From: Synechococcales cyanobacterium CNB | Lineage (GTDB): Bacteria; Planctomycetota; Phycisphaerae; Phycisphaerales; UBA1924 | Direction of reading: 5' to 3' | NCBI GenBank assembly: GCA_030263455.1 | Contig: SZOZ01000007.1 | Span: 124,001 to 188,000, forward strand | DNA length: 64,000 nt | Part shown: positions 55,001-64,000 of the stretch, piece by piece | How positions within the stretch are numbered: position 1 is the first letter of the stretch | How the letters are laid out: every line of letters starts with the position of its first letter | Position numbers and translations under genes: made by a program | Notes under the pieces: generated by a model | The model's database searches: none | Told to the model about the DNA's origin: nothing | The model's input: only the letters and a program-made list of their open reading frames with translations

Positions 55001-56276
55001 CGACTCCGTGCAGGCCCTGCGCGGTTGGTCCATCCTCCGCCCGCTGGTGCGCGACGGCGCGCACCGCGACGCGGGTGGCGCGCTCCTCGCCTCGCCTGAA
55101 CGCAGCGCGGTCTCGCTCTGGACACCCGACCCCACCGGCCCGGGACTCGTCCAACGCTGGGAAGCCACCCTCAACGCAGTCCCCACGCTCCTCCGCATGG
55201 ACCACGACGCCGCCGTCGTCTACGTCCCCGGCGATTCCGGAGGCACGTTCGCCCGTCTCTCCGCCGCCGACGGCGCGGTCGCCTGGCAGACCCAGCCCGT
55301 TGCCGACCTCCTCGCAGGCAAGGCCGACGGTGCCCTGGCCGACGACGTCCTCACCGAAACACCCCTCGACGGGCCGGTACGCTACAGCGACCTCCTCGTC
55401 GCGCTCGACGAGCAGACGCTCGCCGTCGTCACCCGCAGCGGCGCGGTCGCCGTCGTCGACCTCGCGACGGGACGCACGCTCTGGACTGCCCGCACCGACG
55501 CCATGGTCGTCCACGACGCCGACGCCGCCGCGGGGCTGCTCGCCATCGGCGGCGCGGGACGACGCGCCGACGAGGCCGCCGAACCCGAACCCGTCCTCGC
55601 CGTCTACGACCTCCGCACAGGCCTCCTCCTCAACCGCATCGGCGACGTCGTCGGACGCGTCCGCTGGGTCCGCGTCACCCCGCGCGGCCGGCTCATCGCG
55701 GGACTGGAACGCGGCATCCTCTCCCTCACCCCCCCCGCCGCCGACTTCGACTGGATCGCCACCGACGAAGCCGCACAGGTTTCCGCCGGCGCATGGACGC
55801 TCGACGACCGCCTCTTCCTCCTCACCGCGGAGGGCGACCTGCGCCTCGGCTCCGTCTCCACCGGCCGCTTCCGCGAGATGCCCCTCGAAACACGCAATCG
55901 CGTCGAGCCGGCCGCCAATGCCGACCTCGCCCCACTCGGCGACCTCGCCCTCTTCGGCTCGACCCGAGGGCTGGTCGTCTTCGGCGAGGCGGCTCGCCTC
56001 GTCGGCGCGGACGCCCTCGACGGCTCCGTCCGCTTCGTCACGCCCGCCCTCGGCTCGCCTCACTCCGTCGCCGTCGAAACGCGCGGCACGCCCGATCCGG
56101 AAGGACGCGGCTCCACCCACGCCGTGATGATCTTCGAGTCGCAGACCGGCCGCCTCGTGGCGACCGAGCGCGTGCTCCTCGGCGCTCCCCCGCGACGCGT
56201 CGCCCTCGTCGAGGGACGCATCCTCCTCACCGCAGGCCAGACGACACTCGTCCTCCCGACGCCCCCGGGCCGGTGA
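52044..56276 (+). CDS. Large PQQ-like beta-propeller secreted protein
   Basis: 1410 residues from TTG 52044, preceded by GGGAGG; this start gives a proper signal peptide (RLAGVVLVLGLATLAHA, then QVPNPVY). ATG 51930 would add 38 residues that mask it. Order: a helical TPR-like region (GQLDALLAAGNHPEAVRALQRLLDED), a first PQQ-like/Pyrrolo-quinoline repeat propeller (VVGDVVYISDGQAISAWDRFTLAPRW, LHALDRRSGRVLWSV), a central helical region, then a second propeller (LVALDEQTLAVVTRSGAVAVVDLATGRTLWTAR). No enzyme residues are assigned; homologues may be scaffold proteins of the BamB type. CATACT near 51957 may be its -10. Confidence 0.8.
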   Translation: MNRPRPTATRLAGVVLVLGLATLAHAQVPNPVYMDDSPRARDALGQLDALLAAGNHPEAVRALQRLLDEDAERVIETTHDADLLVSVRRRVHERLLADPDLLERYRLAESERARALLAAGEAPSVERSRLLTPAGFDAALLVAREHLEAARFEAARLTLEQLETHPDRASDARRARDAAQALALVASYLDRPAVWARAERWADDALPDRRAVAWPEAAGVRSYDPTQPGPAMDPATLLPTPMRTVDLRPGRREAERPARSGRGGSLIEAPWLYPAVVGDVVYISDGQAISAWDRFTLAPRWRVVPRGSDAAAIMDEPFTARQARFARTVEDANVVVVADRLAIAATGMAASGGRTGDTRLHALDRRSGRVLWSVAPDALDPQLVEATVRGPAVVEGDTAIVSLRKFQQSRRVVSLYLAGLDVGTGELRWLRLLGSAGSLGFQTVGRASDWPLLHEGIVYRADELGLAAAVEAATGRVVWARRMPAVGRQGYPFTLPWATNQPVPDRDTLLLIAPGRQAILRLNTLTGAVLGARNAADLGEPDYLVRIGDRLAAVAQNQIAFVPLAETESAAPAVLRFGEDGIVGRVVVSGDRLLAPVPEGVAVIDPDAPNNARIVRLDASGNLLALDSQLLVLGNERLHSYLVWEEAARVLSGRMQETPDDPDPAITFAELAYRAGKPDRIIGACDAALAAIDRNPASEANRAARERLFGVLRTMVEAASRRWFSEGAADPSRPDAPPSPRDEPVIGDLRLLEDLIARLGRVADAPEQRVAHLLALGRLREVQNRHPLAVEVYQSVLADAALAGAAWTGPTLSVRADVEASRRVRRIATERGMALYAPFENEAAQRLAGTNDPGSLEAIARRFPMAEAAARAWLRAAETHERAGRAPAATAALEAGIEVLEARAAAGSAPDRSLLGELAGRLVTTLVRSGRYDSAADRLASLAARHARLALTTAGTPIDAESIRAELLGRRESARRLPAIGASVQRDSVQALRGWSILRPLVRDGAHRDAGGALLASPERSAVSLWTPDPTGPGLVQRWEATLNAVPTLLRMDHDAAVVYVPGDSGGTFARLSAADGAVAWQTQPVADLLAGKADGALADDVLTETPLDGPVRYSDLLVALDEQTLAVVTRSGAVAVVDLATGRTLWTARTDAMVVHDADAAAGLLAIGGAGRRADEAAEPEPVLAVYDLRTGLLLNRIGDVVGRVRWVRVTPRGRLIAGLERGILSLTPPAADFDWIATDEAAQVSAGAWTLDDRLFLLTAEGDLRLGSVSTGRFREMPLETRNRVEPAANADLAPLGDLALFGSTRGLVVFGEAARLVGADALDGSVRFVTPALGSPHSVAVETRGTPDPEGRGSTHAVMIFESQTGRLVATERVLLGAPPRRVALVEGRILLTAGQTTLVLPTPPGR

Positions 56277-56355
56277 ACGCGGCCACGTCCACGCCGGTCG
56301 CCACGCCGCGTGCTGCACGAACCGCTCCTTCGCCTCCGCCTCCACGATGGCCACG

Positions 56356-56816
56356 TCAGTCCGTCACGCTCGACGGCTCGCGCCCGTGCTCCATCGCCTC
56401 GATCTTGCTGATGCGCCTCGCGTGCCGGCCCCCGTCGAAGGGCGTCCGCAGAAAGACATCGACGATCTTCTCGATCAGTCGCACGCCGAGCAGATCACCG
56501 GAGAGGCAGATCACGTTCGCGTCGTTGTGCGAGCGGCAGAGTTGGGCCGTGAGCTCGTCGTGCACGACCGCCGCCCGCACGCCCGGCACCTTGTTGGCCG
56601 CGATGCTCATCCCGATGCCCGTCCCGCAGATCAGCACACCGCGCTCCGCCTGCCCCGAAGCGACGGCACGCGCGACAAGCCACGCAGGCTCCGGATAGTC
56701 GCACACCTCGCCGCCGCAGTCGCCCAGGAGCTGCACCTCGTGCCCCTCGCCGGAAAGCTTGGCAAGAAGCGTGCGCACGGCGGCGTGCCCGCGGTGGTCC
56801 GCGCCAAGCGCGATCT

Positions 56817-56820
<4 letters not shown>
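56356..56820 (-). CDS. rpiB: Ribose 5-phosphate isomerase B
   Basis: 154 residues. Interconverts ribose 5-phosphate and ribulose 5-phosphate in the pentose phosphate pathway. Motifs: IALGADHRGHAAVRTLLA, the catalytic Cys in GVLICGTGIGMSIAANKVPGVRAAVV and HNDANVICLSGDLLG. Its ATG overlaps the stop of the upstream YrdC-phosphatase fusion (ATGA). In Bacillus subtilis the same order ywlC-ywlE-ywlF (rpiB) occurs, so this is old synteny with a fusion. Confidence 0.93.
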
Positions 56821-57944
<1,124 letters not shown>

Positions 57945-57975
57945 CTTCTGAGTATGCCCGAGAACCAGGCCCCGA

Positions 57976-58350
57976 TCAATCGCCGTCCGCACATTGCACC
58001 GACACGCCGCACGATTCCTCCCGCCGGCGCCGCGATGCAATCCGGGCATACATCCGGCCACCGACCCACGAAACACCCGGAACATGCAGCAACACGCCGG
58101 GGATTAGACCGAGCGGTGTCAGCATCAGGGCGCGACGAACCGCTGGAAACCCGACCAGAACCCTCCCATCGGAAGTTCTCATCGGCATCCCGCCGAGGGC
58201 GACATCCGCAGGAACCGGGAGCTCCGTCGGGCCGACCTGGGTCATGTCCACAAACTCAAGCCGGCGCAGCCAGTCCAGCCGGCGGAGCCACCGCGAAGTC
58301 CGTCGGCACACCCCGCACCCGCCGTCGTAATAACACGTCTCCCGTGCCAC
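57976..58350 (-). CDS. DUF393/DCC-family thiol-disulfide oxidoreductase-like protein
   Basis: 124 residues from GTG 58350. The N-terminal motif CYYDGGCGVCRRTSRWL contains the DxxCxxC of the DCC family (thioredoxin-like fold), followed by FVDMTQVGPTELPV, SDGRVLVGFPAVRRAL and a C-terminal basic stretch. A general thiol redox role is assumed. An ATG further upstream (58425) is possible but adds poorly conserved sequence and crosses the hairpin at 58364-58382. It ends 31 bases before the start of the fusion gene. Confidence 0.75.
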   Translation of the reverse strand: MARETCYYDGGCGVCRRTSRWLRRLDWLRRLEFVDMTQVGPTELPVPADVALGGMPMRTSDGRVLVGFPAVRRALMLTPLGLIPGVLLHVPGVSWVGGRMYARIASRRRREESCGVSVQCADGD

Positions 58351-58363
58351 GCCGGATTCTTGC

Positions 58364-58382
58364 GCCGGACCGAGGGTCCGGC
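58364..58382. promoter_or_regulatory. Hairpin/inverted repeat in divergent promoter region
   Basis: A perfect 8-base-pair palindrome GCCGGACC-GAG-GGTCCGGC lies between the divergent DCC and prepilin genes, directly before TAGAAT (58386-58391), a candidate -10 for the prepilin gene. It may be an operator or an RNA hairpin. Confidence 0.4.
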
Positions 58383-58520
58383 CCGTAGAATCCACCGCGT
58401 GTCCGCCTGCCGGGAGCAACAGCATCCCGGCGGCGGACGAACAGGAAGGCAGAGGCCCGCCCCCGCGGCGGGCGTCGCTGCGCGTCCCCGAGCCGGGGCC
58501 GCCCGCCGAGGGAGTCGATC

Positions 58521-59582
58521 ATGCCGAGCCGCAGAGCCTTCACCCTGATCGAACTGCTCGTCGTCATCGCAATCATCGCCATCCTGCTGGCGATCATCAT
58601 CCCAGCGCTCGGCGGCGCGCGCACCGTCGCGCGACGCACCGCCACCCACGCCCTGATGACCGATCTCGCGAACGCCATCACCCAGTTCGGCCAGGACAAC
58701 AGCGGACGATTGCCGGGCTACTTCACACAGCAGACCCTCGGACGCAACCCGCAGGGCCAGGGGCTGACCGTCCTCGAAAATGCCATGATCGAGCTCGCCG
58801 GCACCCGACAGATCACCTCCACCTCCGCGCTCGGACAGCCGGGCGGCGCGCCCGGCGAGAGCGTCGTCCTCCAGGGCGTCAAGCCCGAGGGCGTCCAGGT
58901 CAACCCCGACCTCGCGGGCGTGGGCGATGACGTGTACTTCGTCCCGCCGGCGCGGAACTACGTGGCGCAGCCGATCGGCAAGCAGGCAGGCAAGCCCGGC
59001 GCAACCGCACCAGAGGGCGAGAAGCAACTCCCCGACCTCGTTGACTTCTTCGGCAGCCCGATCCTCCTCTGGATCGAAGACGAGTCCGCCCCGCGCGCCA
59101 CCACCACCGCCGCCGAGTTCGCCGCCGCTGAGTACAGACCCAGCGCGCAGCATCCGTCGCGATTCTATTGGCGCGCCAACCAGGGCTTCCTCTCCTCCAC
59201 AAGCCTCGGCAAAATCGGCAAGGACCAGACCGTCGAGAGCCTCATCGGCGCCGCAAACCCAAACAACGAAGTCGTCCAGTCCCTCATCGGCCTCCTCGGC
59301 GACCCGAAGGGACCGACGCCCGCCAACTACGACCAGAACACCGTCCTCCCAGGCTCGCCGCGCGGACGGTTCGTCATCCACTCCCCCGGCGCGGACGGCG
59401 TCTTCCTCGGACGCAAGGACCGCGGCGGGCGGCGGCTCCCCTCCGGCGACCCCACACTCAAGTACGCTTGGAACTTCTACGTCCCAGGCTCCGGCACCAA
59501 GTACACCGACAGCAAGGGCGCGATCACCATCGAGGACGTCCTCGACGGCTTCGACGACATCGTCCTCCCCGGCGGCAACTGA
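58521..59582 (+). CDS. Prepilin-type N-terminal cleavage/methylation protein
   Basis: 353 residues. Leader MPSRR then AFTLIELLVVIAIIAILLAIIIPAL, the prepilin peptidase site with Ala at -1 and the Glu5 needed for assembly. The rest is a large globular domain with inserts (GDDVYFVPPARNYVAQPIG, FVIHSPGADGVFLGRKDRGG). It is longer than a major pilin; probably a pseudopilin of a type II secretion or type IV pilus-like machine. GAGGGAG precedes the ATG. comEC follows on the same strand, which fits a DNA-uptake link, but they have separate promoters. Confidence 0.85.
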   Translation: MPSRRAFTLIELLVVIAIIAILLAIIIPALGGARTVARRTATHALMTDLANAITQFGQDNSGRLPGYFTQQTLGRNPQGQGLTVLENAMIELAGTRQITSTSALGQPGGAPGESVVLQGVKPEGVQVNPDLAGVGDDVYFVPPARNYVAQPIGKQAGKPGATAPEGEKQLPDLVDFFGSPILLWIEDESAPRATTTAAEFAAAEYRPSAQHPSRFYWRANQGFLSSTSLGKIGKDQTVESLIGAANPNNEVVQSLIGLLGDPKGPTPANYDQNTVLPGSPRGRFVIHSPGADGVFLGRKDRGGRRLPSGDPTLKYAWNFYVPGSGTKYTDSKGAITIEDVLDGFDDIVLPGGN

Positions 59583-59615
59583 CCCGACCCGCGCCTCGCC
59601 GACTCCTTCCGATTC

Positions 59616-59644
59616 TTGACGGATCACCCCACGCCCGCGACGCT
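59616..59644 (+). promoter_or_regulatory. comEC promoter
   Basis: TTGACG (59616-59621), 17 bases, GACGCT (59639-59644); the ATG at 59650 follows after 5 bases, so a leaderless transcript is expected, although the -10 lacks the first T. Confidence 0.45.
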
Positions 59645-59649
59645 GTGCC

Positions 59650-62199
59650 ATGCTCGCAGGGGTCGATCCGCTCGCGCCTCGGACAGGTCCAGCACCGCCC
59701 GCTCGCGCGCGCGCCCTCGCCGCGTTCGCATCCATCGCCCTCGGCATGATCGCCGCACGGGAGTGCGCGCCGCTCGCCCTGCCCGCGCCGGTCTGGTTCG
59801 GCGTCGCGTGCGCAGCCGCCGCGGCCTCGCTCCTCCTCCGCCGACGCGCGTGCGCGTTCGCTCTCATCGCCGGCGCCATCGCATTCGGCGCAGGGTGGTT
59901 CACGCTCCGCATCCTCGAAACCCCGCCGGACAGCCTGCGCGCCCTCCTCCCCACCGACGACGGAACAGCGCCGACGATCGGCGTCGAACTCGAAGGCGTC
60001 GTCCTCGACGATCCGAGGCGGGCTCGCTCCTCACCCGGCAGGCTCGCCAACTTCGCTTTCTCCGGCGAGCCGGCATGGACCTTCCGCCTCCGCACTGACA
60101 CCGCCTACGCCGAACACGGCCCGGTGCGCGCCTCCGGCGTCGTCAGGGTCGCCGTCGTCGGGGGCACGGGCGAAGACATTCGTGCCGGCTCGCGCGCCCG
60201 CGTCACCGGGAGGCTCTCCCCCGTCCCGCGCCCACTGAACCCGGGTGAGCCCGACTCTCGCTTGTGGGCGGCGCAACGCAACGAGGCCGGCAGGCTCCGA
60301 GTCCCGGACCCTTCGCTCGTGCGCCACGAACCCACCCTGCCCGGCGCGATCCCCGCGGCCGAGGCGTGGTGGCTGCGCACACGCGCCGCGATGCACGGCC
60401 GCGCCTTCCGCGTCCTCAAGGGCAATGAAACCGACGACCCCGCGCCGGGACGCACGCTCATGCTCGCTCTCCTCCTCGGCGAGGACGAGGGCACGCTGCG
60501 CCCGCTGCGCGACGCCTTCGCACGCCAAGGACTCTCGCACCTCCTCGCCATCAGCGGGTTCCACCTCACCATCATGGCGGCCGTCGCGCTCTCCACGGTC
60601 CGACTCACCGGCGAGCGCGGACGCCTCGAACCCCTCATCGTCGGCGTGCTGGTCGCCCTCTACATGACCGTCGTGCCCGCGAACGCCCCGGTCCTCCGCG
60701 CGGGCTGGATGATCCTCCTCCTCCTCGCCGCCGAGGCGGCCGGAAGACGCTACGACCGCCTCGCCGTCCTCACCTGGATCGCCTCAGCGATGATCCTCGC
60801 ACGCCCCATGGACCTCTGGTCCCTCGGCTTCCAACTCAGCTTCGGCCTGACCGGCACCCTGATCTGGCTCGCTCCGACCGCACACGCCCGCCTCTTCGGT
60901 GCCCTCCGCACCGGCCCACACGACCCGCCCGACGCCCTCGGGCCGCGCTGGTGGGCGGAAAAGGCCAGGGGACTCGTCTCCGTGAGCCTCCTCTGCTGGG
61001 CGGCCGCACTGCCCACCATCGCCCATGCCGTCGGCGTCGTCAGCCCCCTCGCGGTCCTCTGCACCGTCGTTCTGGTGCCCGTCGTGCTTGCGCTGCTCTT
61101 CGCGGGCTACGCCGTCCTCACGCTCGGCGCTGTTCTGCCGTCCGCGGCCGCGTGGGCAGCCGACGGCGTGCAACGCATCGGCGACGCCGCCGCGTGGATC
61201 GTCGAGCGCTTCGACGACGTGCCCGGCACCGCGCTCTACACGCCGCGACTCTCCCTCACGCTCACCCTCGCCGCGACCACGCTCGTCCTCTACTGGTTCG
61301 CGCGCGGCCACCTGCGCGACCGCTTCGCATGGGCAGCCGCCGCAGCCCTCGCCCTGTGGACCGCCGCAGAAGCGTTCAACCGAACTTCGCTCCACGCCGA
61401 CACGCTCCTTCGCATCGACGCGATCGCCGTCGGCGACGGGACGTGCCTCCTCCTGCGCTCGGGACGCGACGCCCTGCTCTGGGACTGCGGCTCGACGGAC
61501 CCCGGGATGGGCGTCATCGACATCCCACGCGCCCTGCGCCGCCTCGGCGCCCACCGCGTTCCCGCCGTCATCATCACGCACCCCGACTACGACCACTACT
61601 CCGCACTCCCGGACGCCGCCCGCCCGCTCGGCGTGCGCGAACTCCTCGTCGGACAGCGGACACACGAACGGGCACGCGCCCAGCGCGTCGGCCCGCTCCG
61701 CACGACATACGACACCCTCGCGACGCGCGGCACACGGGTGCGCGTCGTCGGCGCGGGCGACACCATCACCCTCGGGCACGCCACCGTCCGATTCATCGCA
61801 CCACCGGACGGAGCGGGATACCTCGCCGACAACGATCACTCCCTCATCGCGTTCGTGGAGGCACGAACCGACCACGGCTCGACGGTGCGCGCTCTGCTCA
61901 CGGGAGACGCGGGACCCGCCGCCCTTGCCGCTCTCCTCGCCCCACACGCGGACCTGCGCGCGAACGTGCTCGAACTCCCCCACCACGGCAGCCACAACCC
62001 GCAGGCCCGCGCGCTCGTGGCCGCCTCGAACCCCGCCGTCGTGCTGCAATCGACCGGGCCGTCTCGCGTCAACGACCCCCGATGGACGCCCGAGCACGCA
62101 GGACGCGCCTGGCTCGTGACCGCCGCCCACGGCGCCGCATGGACCGAGCTGCGCCGCGACGGCACGGTACGCCACGGCGCAACGCATACGGCGAGATGA
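59650..62199 (+). CDS. comEC: DNA internalisation protein ComEC/Rec2
   Basis: 849 residues. N-terminal helices and OB-like DUF4131 region (about 100-220), the competence core with LLGEDEGTLRPLRDAFARQGLSHLLAISGFHLTIMA, about ten membrane segments, and a C-terminal metallo-beta-lactamase domain (about 590-849) with HPDYDHYSALPDA, LLTGDAGPAALAALL and LELPHHGSHNP. ComEC forms the inner-membrane channel for single-stranded DNA, the hydrolase domain degrading or processing the other strand. The zinc-site motif is HPDYDH rather than HxHxDH, so activity may differ. It ends 7 bases from the convergent gene. Confidence 0.93.
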   Translation: MLAGVDPLAPRTGPAPPARARALAAFASIALGMIAARECAPLALPAPVWFGVACAAAAASLLLRRRACAFALIAGAIAFGAGWFTLRILETPPDSLRALLPTDDGTAPTIGVELEGVVLDDPRRARSSPGRLANFAFSGEPAWTFRLRTDTAYAEHGPVRASGVVRVAVVGGTGEDIRAGSRARVTGRLSPVPRPLNPGEPDSRLWAAQRNEAGRLRVPDPSLVRHEPTLPGAIPAAEAWWLRTRAAMHGRAFRVLKGNETDDPAPGRTLMLALLLGEDEGTLRPLRDAFARQGLSHLLAISGFHLTIMAAVALSTVRLTGERGRLEPLIVGVLVALYMTVVPANAPVLRAGWMILLLLAAEAAGRRYDRLAVLTWIASAMILARPMDLWSLGFQLSFGLTGTLIWLAPTAHARLFGALRTGPHDPPDALGPRWWAEKARGLVSVSLLCWAAALPTIAHAVGVVSPLAVLCTVVLVPVVLALLFAGYAVLTLGAVLPSAAAWAADGVQRIGDAAAWIVERFDDVPGTALYTPRLSLTLTLAATTLVLYWFARGHLRDRFAWAAAAALALWTAAEAFNRTSLHADTLLRIDAIAVGDGTCLLLRSGRDALLWDCGSTDPGMGVIDIPRALRRLGAHRVPAVIITHPDYDHYSALPDAARPLGVRELLVGQRTHERARAQRVGPLRTTYDTLATRGTRVRVVGAGDTITLGHATVRFIAPPDGAGYLADNDHSLIAFVEARTDHGSTVRALLTGDAGPAALAALLAPHADLRANVLELPHHGSHNPQARALVAASNPAVVLQSTGPSRVNDPRWTPEHAGRAWLVTAAHGAAWTELRRDGTVRHGATHTAR

Positions 62200-62206
62200 C
62201 GCAGAC

Positions 62207-63661
62207 CTACCGCTGCTCAACCACACCCGACACGTCCGGACCGTCTTCGGCGGTGTCGCCGTTCACGCCCTTGATCGTGTGCGGGTCGATGCGACGCACC
62301 GGCGACGCCGCCGCCACCGTGATCGCCGTGGCGAACGCAAGCGTGAGCGCCAGCGACGCAGGGCCGACCAGGCGCAGGTGCCACAGCGCGGCCACCACGC
62401 CGCGCGGACCCACCGCCGCCCGACGCAGCCGGCACGCCAGCACGGGCAGCAGCAGAAGCAGCAGCGGCTCGGTGTACCGCTGCCACAGCTTGTAACTCGC
62501 CATCTGCGCCGCCGTGAACGCAACGACCGACACCAGCATGATCCAACGCTCGCGCCGCGGCAGGGCGACGAACCACGCGAGCACCGCGCACGCCCCCAGC
62601 GGCGCGAGCAGCACGATCAGCGTCGATGTGCGACCGCCCATCACCACCGGCGCCTTCTGCACCAGGTTCCACAGGCCAGAGTAGCGGCCCGCCTCGGTGC
62701 TGTAGGTCGTCTCCGGCAGCAGCGCGGCCGCGAGCCCGCCGACGATCGCCAGCGCAAGCAGCAGCCGCTGCTTCCGCACCGCCTCCGCCGCCGCGGGCGC
62801 GAGGAACCCCGCGTAGAACAGGCTGAACGCCCCGAACAGCGAGAGAATGAACGCTGGCGCGGCAGCATTGCCCCCCGTGTGCCGCTCCTGGAACGTCGGC
62901 GGAGTCAACCCGCCCCACAACCGGTGAAAGTACAGCACGACCAGCGCGGCCGGAACCGTCGCCGCCACCGCGAGCGCGGTCCGCGCGACCCGCAGCGCCG
63001 GATCGCGCAGGAGCGCACGCGCATCCCCCATCGCGTCGAACGGCTCGCCGTCCTGCGCGTCGCGCACACCCAGCCACGCGCCCGCCCACAGCGCCGCCGC
63101 CGCCCACAGGTGCGACTGGCGCACGAACACCAGCCCCGCCAGCAGCACCCCCCCCCCGATGATCGTCGGCGCGTCAACCCGACCCCGAAGCGCGAGCAGC
63201 AGCGCCGCAAGCACGCCCAGCCAACCCGCGTTGTCCGGCAGCAGCCACACCCCGCTGAAGAAGACGTACATCGACGCCGCCGCGGGCATCACGAGCAGCA
63301 GCGCCGCCCGCCCCGCCCTCCGGCACGCCAGCCCGAGCGCGACAAGCAACGCGACGGTGAAGAGCGACCCGACGAACTGCAACGCCCGCGGCGAGTCCGA
63401 CACGAACCGCGCGAACGCCGCCAGCAGCGTGTGATACCCTGGCGTCGTCGCCGACAGATAGTCCGAGTAGTCCAGCCGCGGCCACTCCTCCGCGAACCGG
63501 AGGATGGCCGGCAGATGGAAGTTGACCTGGTCGTGCGCCCCGCGCCCCCGGGTGTTGCCCGACACGATCAACCCCCACGCCGCCAGCGCGAACACGCCCG
63601 CGGGCACAAGGCAGGGCCAGAGCGGCCCACGGTCGGTCGGGGTATGTTCGCGCGCGATCAT
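62207..63661 (-). CDS. ALG10-like membrane glycosyltransferase
   Basis: 484 residues, about eleven membrane helices. The first external loop VSGNTRGRGAHDQVNFHLPAILRFAEEWPRLDYSDYLSATTPGYH carries the acidic D and H and the TTPGYH motif that mark the DIE2/ALG10 group of GT-C enzymes (alpha-glucosyltransferases in eukaryotes, using dolichyl-phosphate-glucose). A bacterial member would use a polyprenyl-phosphate sugar. Substrate is unknown. No neighbouring glycan genes, and no clear promoter signal. Confidence 0.75.
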   Translation of the reverse strand: MIAREHTPTDRGPLWPCLVPAGVFALAAWGLIVSGNTRGRGAHDQVNFHLPAILRFAEEWPRLDYSDYLSATTPGYHTLLAAFARFVSDSPRALQFVGSLFTVALLVALGLACRRAGRAALLLVMPAAASMYVFFSGVWLLPDNAGWLGVLAALLLALRGRVDAPTIIGGGVLLAGLVFVRQSHLWAAAALWAGAWLGVRDAQDGEPFDAMGDARALLRDPALRVARTALAVAATVPAALVVLYFHRLWGGLTPPTFQERHTGGNAAAPAFILSLFGAFSLFYAGFLAPAAAEAVRKQRLLLALAIVGGLAAALLPETTYSTEAGRYSGLWNLVQKAPVVMGGRTSTLIVLLAPLGACAVLAWFVALPRRERWIMLVSVVAFTAAQMASYKLWQRYTEPLLLLLLPVLACRLRRAAVGPRGVVAALWHLRLVGPASLALTLAFATAITVAAASPVRRIDPHTIKGVNGDTAEDGPDVSGVVEQR

Positions 63662-63733
63662 GGGGCTTGGCTCTGCATCCGGGCGAGGGCATCCGGTAGG
63701 CTTGGGCGGGGAGGCATCGGAGGAATCAGGGTC

Positions 63734-64000
63734 ATGACTGTACTTCGGCGTGCGCCCGGATGGTTCGCGCTGGCGTGGTTTGCTTGTTTCTGCTCGGCGC
63801 AGGAGTCGCGGGTGATCGTGAGGGCCGAGTACGAGGACTGCCTGCGCGGCATGTGGCTGGGCCAGAGCATCGCCAACTGGACCGGGCTGCTCGCCGAGGG
63901 CAAGGTGACCCAGCCGCCGTTCCTGACCGACGACGACTGGGGGATCAACCTCGGCAAGGGACCGCTGCGGTTCATCCTCGACCAGGATCCGTGGCTCGCG
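63734..64000 (+). CDS. ADP-ribosylglycohydrolase-like protein, 3' partial
   Basis: Runs off the right edge; 89 residues visible. Signal peptide-like start MTVLRRAPGWFALAWFACFCSAQ, then EYEDCLRGMWLGQSIANWTGLLAEG and DDDWGINLG, the opening of the ADP-ribosylglycohydrolase (DraG-like) fold (RGMWLGQxIANWTG). The export signal is odd for a family usually cytoplasmic, although secreted planctomycete members exist. GGAGGAATCAGG stands before the ATG, and TAGGCT (63697-63702) is a likely -10. The catalytic part is outside the window. Confidence 0.7.
   Translation, partial: MTVLRRAPGWFALAWFACFCSAQESRVIVRAEYEDCLRGMWLGQSIANWTGLLAEGKVTQPPFLTDDDWGINLGKGPLRFILDQDPWLA

Overview
The window looks like chromosomal DNA from a Phycisphaerales-like planctomycete. 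The evidence is high GC content, sigma-factor/serine-threonine-kinase/TPR genes, prepilin-like proteins with an ADG/TDG motif near the C-terminus, and two secreted proteins ending in the NT(L/I)DFIA(F/Y)LN...AGC dockerin-like tail (the 'GC-type dockerin'). No phage, integrase, transposase, CRISPR, rRNA or tRNA genes were recognised. The family assignments are made by eye from motifs, with no database search.

Layout. 1-1.9 kb: end of a beta-helix surface protein and a GC-type dockerin protein. 1.9-12.7 kb: lexA, dprA, a SpoIID-like lipoprotein, an orphan topoisomerase VI A-like subunit, ychF, a heme-motif DUF3365 lipoprotein, a cation exchanger and a Bax-inhibitor-like protein. 12.8-24.9 kb: pyruvate kinase, an ABC-type binding protein divergent from a UvrD-helicase/nuclease, leuS, folC and pdxJ. 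24.9-32.7 kb: the accessory region discussed below. 32.8-51.9 kb: clpS, a kelch/Ig/dockerin protein, an overlapping ECF sigma factor and TPR kinase pair, trpE, a C25-like protein, gmd, a second TPR kinase, gatB, a Nif3-type protein, ispE, a ROK kinase and small envelope proteins. 52-64 kb: a 1410-residue PQQ-like propeller protein, rpiB overlapping a YrdC-LMW-phosphatase fusion, a DCC thioredoxin-like protein, a prepilin, comEC, an ALG10-like membrane glycosyltransferase and the start of an ADP-ribosylglycohydrolase-like gene.

The most interesting region is 24.9-32.7 kb. The same four-gene module occurs twice and points outward from a shared 2.5 kb centre. Each copy encodes a prepilin-like protein, a 147-residue exported protein with exactly 12 cysteines, a protein with a C-terminal membrane anchor, and a MauE/DoxX-family membrane protein with a CGCG motif. 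I do not know a described system with this composition. A reasonable inference is an exported, disulfide-rich protein matured by a quinone-linked MauE-type oxidant, with a pseudopilin and a membrane-anchored partner. The centre carries a DUF2089 regulator and a free-standing sigma region-4 protein. Several C/G homopolymer tracts sit where they would control expression: in the promoter spacer of copy A, in the leader of the copy B prepilin, and at the start of the copy B MauE gene, whose expected start codon is out of frame by one C.

A second window-wide pattern concerns gene starts. About twenty genes on both strands have a TAnnnT -10 element only 5-9 bases upstream of the start codon, which predicts leaderless transcripts. 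This pattern was used to choose several starts. Competence-type genes (dprA, comEC, a prepilin) and DNA-metabolism genes (lexA, the UvrD-nuclease, the Topo VI A homologue) are present but scattered.
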